Source of the DNA: Vreelandella halophila
Lineage (GTDB): Bacteria; Pseudomonadota; Gammaproteobacteria; Pseudomonadales; Oleiphilaceae
Length of the DNA stretch: 64,000 nt
NCBI RefSeq assembly: GCF_009856365.1
Contig: NZ_WMEX01000007.1
Location: 62,001-126,000, forward strand
Direction of reading: 5' to 3'
The translations under genes and the position numbers were made by a program. Shown piece by piece: positions 28,555 to 40,412 of this stretch (within the stretch, counting starts at the first letter, position 1; the number at the start of each line of letters is the position of its first letter). The notes under the pieces were generated by a model, which did not search any database, had not been told where the DNA came from, and saw only the letters and a program-made list of their open reading frames with translations.

Positions 28555-28583
28555 AAGTGGGGGCTTGGGAACTGTATTTCAAG
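28555..28583 (-). promoter_or_regulatory. Heat-shock (sigma-32) promoter of hslVU
   Basis: Read leftward: CTTGAAA, a 13-bp spacer, then CCCCCACTT. This fits the sigma-32 consensus (CTTGAAA, then CCCCAT-like -10). It lies between the SPOR gene and hslV, with the start site predicted about 30 bp before the hslV ATG. A heat-shock promoter here is expected biologically. Confidence 0.75.
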
Positions 28584-28599
28584 GTGTGCCGGCAGGGCG

Positions 28600-29121
28600 T
28601 CAGCCCTCGCCTTCGGCCTCGCGCCGGCGCACCATCGGCTGGATGTTGATCTCGACAAGGCGGTCCACGGCCTGGTTCATGCGGCTGCGGGAGTCGAAGG
28701 GCCCGACCATGACGCGGAACCAGACGCCGCCATCATTCACGCTGACTTCGGCGATACGGGCCCTGAGGCCCTGGAAGCCGACCTGGGCGCGCTGGCGTTC
28801 GGCGTCTTCCCGGCTCTGGAAGGACCCAGCCTGCAATATGTACTCCAGGTTCCGGTCGCTTTCGGACTCGTCCGGACGGTAGGCCTCGATATCCGGCGTG
28901 GCGACCTCGGACTCCGGCAGCATTTCATAGAACTGGAAGTCGGGGGTTTCGCCGCTGCTTTCCTGTTCGGGCGGCTTTTCCGGAGCGGTGGATGTCTCCG
29001 GCTGCCTGTCACCGCCGTCGGGTTCCAGCGAGTCCAGATAGACAAGGAATCCCACGAACCCGGAAAGCAGCGCCACTGGGATCAGCCAGCGCAGGGAGGT
29101 TGAGTCCTTCTTCTTGGCCAT
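28600..29121 (-). CDS. SPOR domain protein (FtsN-like)
   Basis: 173-residue bitopic membrane protein: short cytoplasmic N-terminus (M-A-K-K-K-D-S), one transmembrane helix (about 11-29), a proline/glutamate-rich periplasmic linker, and a C-terminal SPOR domain (about 92-168, starting Y-I-L-Q-A-G-S-F) that binds denuded septal peptidoglycan. This architecture is FtsN-like, and the site between argS and hslV holds the same protein in Pseudomonas. Shorter than E. coli FtsN (319 residues), so equivalence to FtsN is unproven. argS ends 11 bp upstream on the same strand. Confidence 0.87.
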   Translation of the reverse strand: MAKKKDSTSLRWLIPVALLSGFVGFLVYLDSLEPDGGDRQPETSTAPEKPPEQESSGETPDFQFYEMLPESEVATPDIEAYRPDESESDRNLEYILQAGSFQSREDAERQRAQVGFQGLRARIAEVSVNDGGVWFRVMVGPFDSRSRMNQAVDRLVEINIQPMVRRREAEGEG

Positions 29122-29132
29122 GATCGCGTCCC

Positions 29133-30887
<1,755 letters not shown>

Positions 30888-30995
30888 TGGGAACAGTGGC
30901 CTGGTGTGCTTTTGGGGTTTCCGTGTCTGGCTCGCGAGCAGGGGCGTCCGGTCGCGGATGACGATGCGCCATTATCGGGGAATCGGGAACCAGAC

Positions 30996-33179
30996 TCAAT
31001 CCAGGCTCTGCGGGTCCACGTCCACCGCCCAGCGCACGCCGCCGGCGGGCCGGTTCTGTTCCAGGTAGCGGCAGAGCTGGTTGGTCAGGCGGTGCAGGGC
31101 CGGACGGTCCTGGCTCTGGAACAGGATCTGGGCCCGGTGTCGGTTGGCCTTGCGGGCGATGATCGCCGGGAAGGGGCCGAGCACGGAAACCGGCGCCGGG
31201 CTGGCTTCGGCACGGCGGGCGAGATCGTCCAGCAGGGCCAGGCTGTCCGCCATGGTCGGGGCTTCCGCCCGCAGTGCGGTCATGAAGCTGGCCGGCGGCA
31301 GGCCTGCTTCCTCCCGTTCCTGAAGAAGGGTGTCCGCGACGCTGGGGTAGTCCCCGGTGCAGAGCTGGGTAAGCAGCGGGTGGCCCGACTGGCAGGTCTG
31401 GATGAGCACCCGGCCGCCACGTTCACCGCGTCCGGCACGCCCCGAGACCTGGATGACCAGCTGGGCAAGGTGTTCGGGGCCCCGGAAGTCGCTGCTGAAC
31501 AGGCCGCCGTCCGCATCCAGGATGCCCGCCAGGGTCACGCCGGGAAAGTCATGGCCCTTGGCCAGCATCTGGGTACCCACGAGAATGCAGGGCTCGCCCC
31601 TGCGGACTGGCGCCAGGAGTTCGTCCAGCCGTCCACGACGCCGGGTGCTGTCGCGATCGATACGGATGACGGGGGTTTCCGGGAAGCGTTCCGCAAGCAC
31701 GGATTCCGTCTTCTCCGTTCCCTGGCCGACTGCGTTCAACCCTTCCTTGCCGCATTCCGGACAGGTTCGGGGCACAGCCTGCTGGTGCCCGCAGTGATGA
31801 CAGCGCAGGCAGTTGTCGTAGCGGTGGTAGGTGAGCCGGGCATCGCAGTGCGGGCATTCAATGGGAGCTCCGCACTCGAAGCACATCACGACGGGGGAGA
31901 ATCCCCGGCGGTTGATGAACAGCAGCGCCTGGTCGCCGGCTTCCAGGGTCTGGTCGATGGCTTCCAGTAGCGGAGGTGAGAGCCCACCGCTGAGCGGGCG
32001 GCTGCGTACATCCACCAGGTCGGTGCGGGGGAGGGTGGCATTGCCGGCGCGGCGTTCCAGGCGGTGCAGATGATAGCGCTGCTTTCGCGCGTTGTGCCAG
32101 GACTCCAGCGAGGGCGTGGCCGAGCCCAGAATGACCGGGCATCCGCTCTGCCAGGCCCGGTAGATGGCCAGATCCCGGGCGGAGTAGCGGAAGCCTTCCA
32201 TCTGCTTGTAGGAGCCGTCGTGTTCCTCGTCGACCACGATCGTGACCAGGTTGGCATAGGGCAGAAGAACGGCCGAGCGGGTGCCGATCAGGATCAGCGG
32301 CTCGCCCTCCCGCACCCGTGTCCAGGTGGACAGGCGCTCGGTGGCGTTGAGCGCCGAGTGCCAGACGGCGATACGGGCGCCGAAATGGGTCTCGAACCGG
32401 GCGAGTGTCTGCGGAGTCAGGCTGATCTCGGGCACCAGGACCAGCACCTGGGCCCGGTCCGGATCCCGCGCGGCGGCGATGCGTTGCTTGATGAACTCAA
32501 TGTAGAGTTCGGTCTTGCCACTGCCGGTGATACCAAAGACCAGGTGGCTGGCAAAGCCCTCCCCGGGCGCGTTCAGGTTGTCCAGTACCGTGGCCTGATC
32601 CCTGTTGAGTTCGATGGAGGGGGCGTCCGGCCAGGTGCAGGCATCCTCGCTGGCAGTGCGTTCCGTGGCGAGGCCCCGTTTCTCGAGATTCTTCAGTACT
32701 TCCCGGGTGAAGCCGGCCGCCTTGATGGAGGTCAGCGGCTGGCCGGGGTGCTGGTTGAGCCATACCAGCAGTTCACGCTGGCGCCGGGCCTGTGTTGGCA
32801 GGTTCGAGATATCCGCATCAGTGGCCAGCCAGACGGTGGGTCTGGGCAGGCTGGCCGGCGCCCCCCGGCGGAGGGCCGGGGGAAGTGCCGCAAACACGCA
32901 CTCTCCCGGCGGGTGCTGGTAGTATCGGGCTGCCCAGAGCAGAAGTTCGCGGGCGTCATCCGGCAGTACCGGCCAGTCTTCCAGGGGTGTCTCTACCGGT
33001 TTGAGCGTCATGTCCGGTGGATCCGGTGGATCCAGCTCCATGACCAGGCCCAGTGTACGCTGCTTTCCCAGTGGCACGCGCACGCGCTGCCCAGGGGTCA
33101 GCGTCATGCCCTCGGGAATACGGTAGTCGAACAGCTGACGGACCGCACGGGGGAGGGCGATGCGTGCCAATGTCGCCAA
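30996..33179 (-). CDS. priA: Primosomal protein N' (replication restart helicase)
   Basis: 3'-5' superfamily 2 helicase that recognises stalled forks and loads the primosome. 727 residues. The TTG start at 33179 is supported by AGGAG at ideal spacing. Walker A is G-I-T-G-S-G-K-T; the DEAH-type box is D-E-E-H-D-G-S-Y-K-Q; the two zinc sites lie in a cysteine-rich block (C-F-E-C-G, C-P-H-C, C-L-R-C-H-H-C-G and C-P-E-C-G). The N-terminal DNA-binding domain is present. The gene is divergent from rpmE, whose promoter starts right at the priA ribosome-binding site. Confidence 0.97.
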   Translation of the reverse strand: MATLARIALPRAVRQLFDYRIPEGMTLTPGQRVRVPLGKQRTLGLVMELDPPDPPDMTLKPVETPLEDWPVLPDDARELLLWAARYYQHPPGECVFAALPPALRRGAPASLPRPTVWLATDADISNLPTQARRQRELLVWLNQHPGQPLTSIKAAGFTREVLKNLEKRGLATERTASEDACTWPDAPSIELNRDQATVLDNLNAPGEGFASHLVFGITGSGKTELYIEFIKQRIAAARDPDRAQVLVLVPEISLTPQTLARFETHFGARIAVWHSALNATERLSTWTRVREGEPLILIGTRSAVLLPYANLVTIVVDEEHDGSYKQMEGFRYSARDLAIYRAWQSGCPVILGSATPSLESWHNARKQRYHLHRLERRAGNATLPRTDLVDVRSRPLSGGLSPPLLEAIDQTLEAGDQALLFINRRGFSPVVMCFECGAPIECPHCDARLTYHRYDNCLRCHHCGHQQAVPRTCPECGKEGLNAVGQGTEKTESVLAERFPETPVIRIDRDSTRRRGRLDELLAPVRRGEPCILVGTQMLAKGHDFPGVTLAGILDADGGLFSSDFRGPEHLAQLVIQVSGRAGRGERGGRVLIQTCQSGHPLLTQLCTGDYPSVADTLLQEREEAGLPPASFMTALRAEAPTMADSLALLDDLARRAEASPAPVSVLGPFPAIIARKANRHRAQILFQSQDRPALHRLTNQLCRYLEQNRPAGGVRWAVDVDPQSLD

Positions 33180-33189
33180 CGGGGTCTCC

Positions 33190-33217
33190 TTGCGCTGGGT
33201 GCTGAATCTGCTATGAT
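33190..33217 (+). promoter_or_regulatory. rpmE promoter
   Basis: TTGCGC and TATGAT with a 16-bp spacer. It abuts the ribosome-binding site of the divergent priA gene. The resulting leader of over 100 nt can fold: GCACCG (33258-33263) pairs with CGGTGC (33285-33290), perhaps for ribosomal-protein feedback control. Confidence 0.65.
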
Positions 33218-33337
33218 GCGCCGCTTACACAGTGGCCGAGGTGCCGGCCGAGAGTCTGCACCGGAATCCCAAATGTTTCAAATGCGGTGCCCGGCGGATG
33301 GCCCGGGTGGCGGCATTGCCTGCTAGAGAGGTCAACC

Positions 33338-33559
33338 ATGAATCACGATATCCAGCCTGAATACAAGGAAATGAAGGCGACGTGCAGCTGCGGCAACGTC
33401 ATTCACACCCGTTCCACTGTGGGCAAGGACATCCATGTTGATGTCTGCTCCGCCTGCCACCCCTTCTATACCGGCAAGCAGAAGGTCATGGATACTGGTG
33501 GCCGTATCGACAAGTTCAACCGTCGTTTCCGCGGCAAGATCGGTGGCGGCAACAGCTGA
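33338..33559 (+). CDS. rpmE: 50S ribosomal protein L31
   Basis: 73-residue L31 of the zinc-binding (C+) type, with Cys16, Cys18, Cys37 and Cys40 (C-S-C-G and C-S-A-C-H-P-F). Starts M-N-H-D-I-Q-P-E-Y; the ATG at 33338 has AGAGAGG upstream, and the longer in-frame ATG at 33287 has no family support. L31 bridges the ribosomal subunits. In some bacteria a zinc-free paralogue replaces it under zinc limitation; none is in this window. Confidence 0.97.
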   Translation: MNHDIQPEYKEMKATCSCGNVIHTRSTVGKDIHVDVCSACHPFYTGKQKVMDTGGRIDKFNRRFRGKIGGGNS

Positions 33560-33600
33560 CTCGACAGGACTTCTCTCCATCCAGAAACGGAAGATTGGCA

Positions 33601-34866
33601 ATGTCTGAAGATATGAAGCAAGCAGCGCTCGATTACCACGCCAAGCCGCGCCCCGGCAAAATAAGCGTGGAAATCACCAAGCCGACCCAGACCTCGCGGG
33701 ATCTGTCCCTGGCGTACAGCCCGGGCGTGGCGGAGCCGGTGCGCGAGATTGCGAAGGATCACGAGAACGCCTACCTCTACACCACCAAAGGCAACCTGGT
33801 GGCCGTCATCTCCGATGGCAGTGCCATTCTTGGCCTGGGCAACCTCGGCGCGCTGCCGAGCAAGCCGGTTATGGAAGGTAAAGGGGTGCTGTTCAAGCGG
33901 TTCGCCGGCATTGATGTGTTCGACATCGAGGTGAACTCCGAAAGCCCGCAGGCGTTCATCGAAACGGTGGCGCGTATTGCGGATACTTTCGGTGGTATCA
34001 ACCTTGAGGACATCAAGGCGCCGGAATGCTTCGAAATTGAGCGCGCGCTGATTGACCAGTGTAACGTGCCGATCTTCCACGACGACCAGCACGGTACGGC
34101 CATTGTGACCGCCGCCGGCATGCTCAATGCGCTGGAGCTCCAGGGCAAGACGCTGGAAGAGGCGCGCATTGTCTGCATGGGCGCCGGCGCGGCGGCCGTT
34201 GCCTGCATGAAGATCCTGATCAGCTGTGGGGCCCGCCCCGAGAACATCATGCTGCTCGACAGCAAGGGTGTGGTGCACTCCGGCCGTGAGGATCTCAATC
34301 AGTACAAAGCCATGTTTGCGGTTGAGACTGATCGCCGTACACCGGCGGACGCCCTGGAAGGGGCCGACGTATTCGTTGGTCTCTCGGGACCGGACCTGCT
34401 GACGCCTGAGATGCTCAAGTCCATGGCGCCGAACCCGATCGTGTTCGCCTGTTCCAACCCGGATCCGGAGATCAAGCCGGAGCTGGCGCTGGAGACCCGT
34501 GATGACATCATCATGGCGACAGGTCGTTCCGATTACCCGAACCAGGTGAACAACGTTCTGGGTTTCCCATTCATCTTCCGTGGCGCACTGGACGTTCGTG
34601 CCAGTGAGATCAATGAGGAGATGAAGGTCGCGGCAGTCCACGCCATCCGCGAGCTGGCCAAGGAATCCGTTCCGTCCAGTATCGCCCAGGCTTATGGTGT
34701 GGGCGGATTCCAGTTCGGCAGGGAGTACATCATTCCCAAGCCCATGGATCCGCGTCTGCTGGAGTTTGTTCCGGCAGCAGTGGCTAAGGCTGCGGTGGAC
34801 AGCGGCGTGGCCGGCAAGAAGTATCCGGATCATTACCCGCTCAAGTCCATGGAAGACATCATCTGA
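33601..34866 (+). CDS. NAD(P)-dependent malic enzyme, short form
   Basis: Decarboxylates malate to pyruvate. 421 residues: it contains only the malic enzyme N-terminal and NAD-binding domains and lacks the phosphotransacetylase-like C-terminus of E. coli MaeB (about 760 residues). Signatures: S-L-A-Y-S-P-G-V-A-E-P, G-N-L-G-A-L-P-S-K-P-V-M-E-G-K, F-H-D-D-Q-H-G-T-A-I-V and the dinucleotide fold G-A-G-A-A-A-V-A-C. The same short form sits between rpmE and ponA in Pseudomonas. Cofactor preference cannot be read. The ATG at 33601 has GGAAG upstream; a strong terminator follows. Confidence 0.92.
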   Translation: MSEDMKQAALDYHAKPRPGKISVEITKPTQTSRDLSLAYSPGVAEPVREIAKDHENAYLYTTKGNLVAVISDGSAILGLGNLGALPSKPVMEGKGVLFKRFAGIDVFDIEVNSESPQAFIETVARIADTFGGINLEDIKAPECFEIERALIDQCNVPIFHDDQHGTAIVTAAGMLNALELQGKTLEEARIVCMGAGAAAVACMKILISCGARPENIMLLDSKGVVHSGREDLNQYKAMFAVETDRRTPADALEGADVFVGLSGPDLLTPEMLKSMAPNPIVFACSNPDPEIKPELALETRDDIIMATGRSDYPNQVNNVLGFPFIFRGALDVRASEINEEMKVAAVHAIRELAKESVPSSIAQAYGVGGFQFGREYIIPKPMDPRLLEFVPAAVAKAAVDSGVAGKKYPDHYPLKSMEDII

Positions 34867-34894
34867 ACCCTGACGCCTGTTCAGGGCAAGGATG

Positions 34895-34930
34895 AAAAAA
34901 GCCCCGGTCAGTCATGGCCGGGGCTTTTTT
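34895..34930. terminator. Bidirectional rho-independent terminator
   Basis: A-run, then GCCCCGG, 10-nt loop, CCGGGGC, then T-run. It lies between the convergent malic enzyme and ponA genes and can end transcription in both directions. Confidence 0.92.
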
Positions 34931-34952
34931 GTGGTTAGTTGTCGCCGCTGCC

Positions 34953-37445
34953 TCAGAACAGCTGCTGTGCCGGTGTGGATTCTCCGTTCTCCCCGCGTCC
35001 GTTCTCATCACGGCTTCCCGAATCACCGGGGGATACCGGCTCCGGGGCATAGCGCGATCGGAAGATCTCGAACCTGGCATCGGGGTTGTCCGTGCTGGCG
35101 CTCTCGCCGGTATCAGGGTCAATGCGGCGTGAGACGATGCCGGCAGGGCGTTCCATGAGCTTCTCGGGCATCCCCTGGAGTGCGACCTCCATATAGTCTT
35201 TCCATATGGGCAGCGCTGTCACGCTGCCGAACTCGCGCCGGCCCAGGGAGCGGGGCTGATCAAAGCCCACCCAGGTGCCGGTTGCTATGCCCGTGTTGAA
35301 GCCCATAAACCAGGTGTCGAGCTGGTTGTTGGTTGTCCCCGTTTTGCCCGCCAGATCCTCTCGCCCGAGCGAGCGCGCAGCACGCCCGGTGCCTCTCTCG
35401 ATCACATCACGCATCATGGACTGGAGGATGTAGATCGCCTCTTCATCGGCGACCCGCTCCATGGTGTGGACGGGGCGGACCGGATCCGTATCCCTGTTGC
35501 TCCCGCTATTCCTGTCGAGATCGGGGAGCGTCGCATCCAGAACCTCCGGATCCTTGCTGCAGTCGTTACACTGGTGCGTTTCCGGCGCTTCGCGGAGCAC
35601 TTTGCCCTCTGGACCCACGATGCGCTCAACAACCCAGGGTGTTACCTCGTAACCGCCGTTGGCGATCATGGCATAGGCGCGCGTCATCTCCATGGGGGTC
35701 ATGGCCCCGCTTCCCAGGGCCAGCGACAGGTCACTCGGGAGCCGGCTGGTGTCCAGTCCCAGGCTGTCGATGTAGTTCAGTGTGCGCTGGATACCGGTCT
35801 GTCGCAGCAGTCGGATGGCGACCAGGTTGCGGCTCTGGTACAGCGCCTGGCGCAGGGTAGTCGGGCCCCGGAACTGGCCGCCGGCGTTCTGCGGGCGCCA
35901 GGCGGTCTCCAGGTCCTCGTCATCAAAGACGATGGGGGCGTCGTTGATGGTGGTGGCGGCTGTCGAGCCGTGCTCCAGGGCCGCAAGGAAGATCAGGGGC
36001 TTGAAGGCGGAGCCGGGCTGCCGGTAGGCCTGTGTGGCCCGGTTGTAGGAGCTCATGCTGAAGCTGTAGCCGCCGCTCAGCGCCTCAATACGACCGTCAT
36101 CAGGTGACATGGAGACAATGGCGCCCTGGATTTCGGGAATCTGCATCAGTTCGGCTGTCAGCGTATCCTGCTCACTCTCGGGGCGCAGGACATCCTGAAC
36201 GGGAATCCGCACATAGACGACATCCCCAACGGATACCACATCCTGGGGTGACTCCGGTTCCGGCCCGGTGCGGTTCTCATTGATGTACTCCCGGGCCCAG
36301 CGCATGTGGCGCATCGGGATGGTGACGCTGTCATGCAGGGCTGTCACGGCAGTGGCGGCGTTGTCGTTCAACCCCACGATGGCGGCGGGGACGAGATCGT
36401 TTACCCGGGGCAGGTCCTCCAGGCGCTTGCTCAGTGCGTCACGGTCATTGAGCATTTCCGGCGCCCACTGGTCGACCGGGCCGCGATAGCCGTGTCGGCG
36501 ATCATAGGCTTCCAGGCCCTGGCGGAGTGCGCGCGTGGCGGCCTGCTGCCTTGCGCTGTGCACGCTGGTGTGGATCTCATAGCCTTCACTGTAGATCTGT
36601 TGGCCAAACTGGCGCAGGGCTTCCCGACGGGCCATTTCGGCCACATAGGGCGCGTTCAGTGCGAGTTCAGGGCCATGGTAGCGTGCGCTGACACCTTTGC
36701 TGGTTGCCTTGCGGTATTCATCGTCACTGATGTAGCCCAGTGAGGCCATGCGCGAGAGGATCCAGTCCCGCCGCTCAAGGGCCCGCTCCGGGTCGGCCAG
36801 CGGGTTCGCGGTGGACGGCGCCTTGGGCAGCCCTGCAATCATGGCCATCTGGGCGAGGTTGAGGTCGGTGATGGGTTTGCCATAGTAGACCTGTGCTGCG
36901 GCCTCAATGCCGTAGGAGCGGTTGCCGAGGTAGATCTTGTTAACGTAGAGCTCAAGAATCTCGTCCTTGGAAAGCTCGCGTTCGATCTGCAGGGCCAGAA
37001 GGATCTCGTTGAACTTGCGGAGAAACGTTTGATCTCGTGACAGAAAGAAATTTTTTGCAACCTGCATGGTGATGGTGCTGCCCCCGGACTGGATGGAGCC
37101 GGTTATGGCAAGCTCCCAGGTGGCGCGGATAAGTCCCCGCAGATCAACACCATGGTGCTCGTGGAAGCGGCTGTCCTCGGCGGCCAGGAATGCCTGGATC
37201 TGGTGCCCAGGTACAGCTTCCAGATCCCGTGGCGTTCTTCTCATTTCGCCGAATTCGGCTATCAGTTTGCTGTCACGTGTATACACTTTCAGAGGCGTCT
37301 GAAAGTTCACGTCCCGCAGCTGGTCCACGGACGGCAGGCCAGGCTGGAGGTACAGGTAGAAGGCGGCCAGTACCATGGCGGCACCGGCGCCACCGGCAAG
37401 AAAAAGCCAACTGAGGATACGGATGTAACGGAGTGTGCGGGACAT
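34953..37445 (-). CDS. mrcA: Penicillin-binding protein 1A (peptidoglycan glycosyltransferase/transpeptidase)
   Basis: Class A PBP, 830 residues, anchored by one N-terminal helix (about 10-32). Glycosyltransferase domain: E-D-S-R-F-H-E-H-H-G-V-D with catalytic Glu. Transpeptidase domain: active Ser near 478 in G-S-A-F-K, S-R-N, and K-T-G-T-T near 701. An OB-like insert sits between the domains, as in gammaproteobacterial PBP1A. The C-terminal tail is polar, Gly/Asn/Asp-rich and possibly disordered. An in-frame TTG 12 bp upstream (37457) is an alternative start. Divergent from pilM, the ponA–pilM arrangement common in gammaproteobacteria. Confidence 0.96.
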   Translation of the reverse strand: MSRTLRYIRILSWLFLAGGAGAAMVLAAFYLYLQPGLPSVDQLRDVNFQTPLKVYTRDSKLIAEFGEMRRTPRDLEAVPGHQIQAFLAAEDSRFHEHHGVDLRGLIRATWELAITGSIQSGGSTITMQVAKNFFLSRDQTFLRKFNEILLALQIERELSKDEILELYVNKIYLGNRSYGIEAAAQVYYGKPITDLNLAQMAMIAGLPKAPSTANPLADPERALERRDWILSRMASLGYISDDEYRKATSKGVSARYHGPELALNAPYVAEMARREALRQFGQQIYSEGYEIHTSVHSARQQAATRALRQGLEAYDRRHGYRGPVDQWAPEMLNDRDALSKRLEDLPRVNDLVPAAIVGLNDNAATAVTALHDSVTIPMRHMRWAREYINENRTGPEPESPQDVVSVGDVVYVRIPVQDVLRPESEQDTLTAELMQIPEIQGAIVSMSPDDGRIEALSGGYSFSMSSYNRATQAYRQPGSAFKPLIFLAALEHGSTAATTINDAPIVFDDEDLETAWRPQNAGGQFRGPTTLRQALYQSRNLVAIRLLRQTGIQRTLNYIDSLGLDTSRLPSDLSLALGSGAMTPMEMTRAYAMIANGGYEVTPWVVERIVGPEGKVLREAPETHQCNDCSKDPEVLDATLPDLDRNSGSNRDTDPVRPVHTMERVADEEAIYILQSMMRDVIERGTGRAARSLGREDLAGKTGTTNNQLDTWFMGFNTGIATGTWVGFDQPRSLGRREFGSVTALPIWKDYMEVALQGMPEKLMERPAGIVSRRIDPDTGESASTDNPDARFEIFRSRYAPEPVSPGDSGSRDENGRGENGESTPAQQLF

Positions 37446-37515
37446 TTTCTCTGACAATTTTGGACTATGCGTCTATCATTTCATAAATTGCTTCAGGAGG
37501 CACCGGAAGCCGTAA

Positions 37516-38660
<1,145 letters not shown>

Positions 38661-38661
<1 letters not shown>

Positions 38662-39236
38662 TGGCCCGTATCAACCTCAGACCCTGGCGTGAAGAACTCC
38701 GCGCCGAGAAACAACGCCAGTTCCTGGTCATGCTCGCCGGTGCCCTGATTGTCGGCGCCGGCCTGGTATTCCTGTGGCAGAGCCATGTGCAGGGCCTGAT
38801 CGATCATCAGGAATCCCGTAACAGCTACATTGAGAATGCCATGAAGGACCTTGAGGAGCAGATCGCCGAGATCGAGGACCTCAAGGAACGCCGCGAGGAG
38901 CTGCTGTCGCGTATGCAGGTGATCCAGGATCTCCAGGGGCAGCGCCCTGTGATCGTGCGTGCCTTCGATGAGATGGTTCAGACGCTTCCTGACGGTCTGT
39001 TCTACACTCAGCTGGAGAAAAGTGGCGATCAGGTCTCCATCGTCGGGATGGCCGAGTCCAACAGCCGGATATCGAGCCTGATGCGCAACTTCGAGCGTTC
39101 GGACTGGTTTGCCGAGCCCAACCTGACGAATGTCTCCGCCGCGGATGACCAGCGGTCCGGTTACAGCCGGTTCAACCTGAGCGTTCAGCAGGTGGTGCCG
39201 GATGAAGACGAAGCGGAATCGGAGCAGGAACAGTGA
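38661..39236 (+). CDS. pilN: Type IV pilus assembly protein PilN
   Basis: 191-residue bitopic inner membrane protein. The cytoplasmic N-terminus A-R-I-N-L-R-P-W-R is the conserved PilM-binding segment; one transmembrane helix (about 21-41) is followed by a periplasmic coiled coil (45-85) and an alpha/beta core that pairs with PilO. The C-terminus is acidic. Overlaps pilM and pilO by 1-3 bases, so translation is coupled. Confidence 0.96.
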
Positions 39237-39847
39237 ACTGGCAGGATACGTTCGACAACATAAAGAATTTTGATGTCAGCGAGCTGGACTTCAACAATGC
39301 CGGCATCTGGCCGATGCCGGTCAAGGTTGTGTTCCTGCTCCTGGTATTCGGTCTCGTTCTCGGCGGCGGCTACTGGTTCTTCGTAAAGGACCTGTACACC
39401 GAGGTGGAGCGCGCCGCAGAGCAGGAGCAGGAGCTGCGCCAGGAATACGAGCGCAAGGCCTATCGCGTGGCGAACCTGGATCGCTACCGCCAACAGATGG
39501 TGGAAATGGAGGAGACCTTCGGCGCCCTGGTGCGTCAGCTTCCCAGCGATACCGAAGTGCCCGGGCTTCTGGAGGACATCACGAACACCGCACTGGGCAG
39601 TGGCCTGGATCTGCAGGAGTTCGCCCTTCAGGACGAGGTTGAGCAGGACTTCTATGTGGAGCTGCCGATCAACATCCGGGTGCGGGGTACCTATCACGAA
39701 CTGGCAACATTCGTGAGCAGCGTCGCCGGACTTCCGCGGATCGTGACCCTGCATGACTTCTCGATCAGCCGCTCTGACGGCAATGACGAGCTGCGCATGC
39801 AGATGGTGGCCAAGACGTACCGGTACCGGGCAGGAGGCGAACAATGA
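39233..39847 (+). CDS. pilO: Type IV pilus assembly protein PilO
   Basis: 204 residues, GTG start overlapping the pilN stop. Short cytoplasmic segment, one membrane helix (about 28-46), periplasmic coiled coil (50-85) and a ferredoxin-like domain that dimerises with PilN and contacts PilP. The I-W-P-M-P-V-K stretch before the helix is typical. pilP starts within its stop (ATGA). Confidence 0.95.
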   Translation: MNWQDTFDNIKNFDVSELDFNNAGIWPMPVKVVFLLLVFGLVLGGGYWFFVKDLYTEVERAAEQEQELRQEYERKAYRVANLDRYRQQMVEMEETFGALVRQLPSDTEVPGLLEDITNTALGSGLDLQEFALQDEVEQDFYVELPINIRVRGTYHELATFVSSVAGLPRIVTLHDFSISRSDGNDELRMQMVAKTYRYRAGGEQ

Positions 39848-40398
39848 GAGTAACCGCAGTCGCCCGATACCTGGTGATCGCGGGCCTGAGTCTGGTGCTC
39901 GTGGCCTGCTCGCGGGATCAGGGCTATCAGGACCTGGACGAATTCATGAAAAAAGCCCGTAACGAACCCCAGGGGAAAGTAGAGCCCCTGCCGGAGTTCA
40001 AGGCTTACGAGGCGTTCACCTATGCAGCCTCCGATCGCCGCTCACCTTTTGAGCCGCCGGCTGAAGTGGTGCTGTCGGATCAGGAGGATGAAGAGGATGA
40101 GCCGGAATCCGAGATCAAGCCGAATGAGAATCGGCCGACTGAGCCGCTGGAGCGCTTCGAAATGAGTGATCTGGCAATGGTGGGCTCCCTGCAGCGGTCC
40201 GAGGAAGGGCGGCTCTACGCCCTGGTCCAGGATCCCGAAGGGGGCATACACAGGGTCACAGTGGGTGACTATATGGGGCAGAACCATGGACGCGTGCAGC
40301 GGGTAACCGAAACGCGCATCCAGCTGCGGGAAATTGTCGGTGACGGCAGCGGCGGTTGGGTCAAGCGGCCCCGGACCCTGTCGCTGGAACAAGAGTGA
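39844..40398 (+). CDS. pilP: Type IV pilus lipoprotein PilP
   Basis: 184-residue lipoprotein. Signal with lipobox L-V-A-C (Cys near 21). A flexible periplasmic N-terminal stretch contains the conserved R-R-S-P-F element (binds PilN/PilO), then an acidic linker, and a C-terminal beta domain (about 110-180, D-L-A-M-V-G-S-L, R-V-T-V-G-D-Y-M-G) that contacts the PilQ secretin. It links the inner membrane complex to the outer membrane pore. Confidence 0.95.
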   Translation: MRVTAVARYLVIAGLSLVLVACSRDQGYQDLDEFMKKARNEPQGKVEPLPEFKAYEAFTYAASDRRSPFEPPAEVVLSDQEDEEDEPESEIKPNENRPTEPLERFEMSDLAMVGSLQRSEEGRLYALVQDPEGGIHRVTVGDYMGQNHGRVQRVTETRIQLREIVGDGSGGWVKRPRTLSLEQE

Positions 40399-40412
40399 GC
40401 CGGGGTGCTGTC

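Noticed and set aside
33017-33043. Tandem ATCCGGTGG-like repeats in priA
   Set aside because: They encode a short Asp-Pro-Pro repeat in a linker of priA and do not form a separate repeat element.
33601-34866. Malic enzyme as a truncated pseudogene
   Set aside because: The short form without the phosphotransacetylase-like domain is known in Pseudomonas at the same locus, and both catalytic domains are complete.
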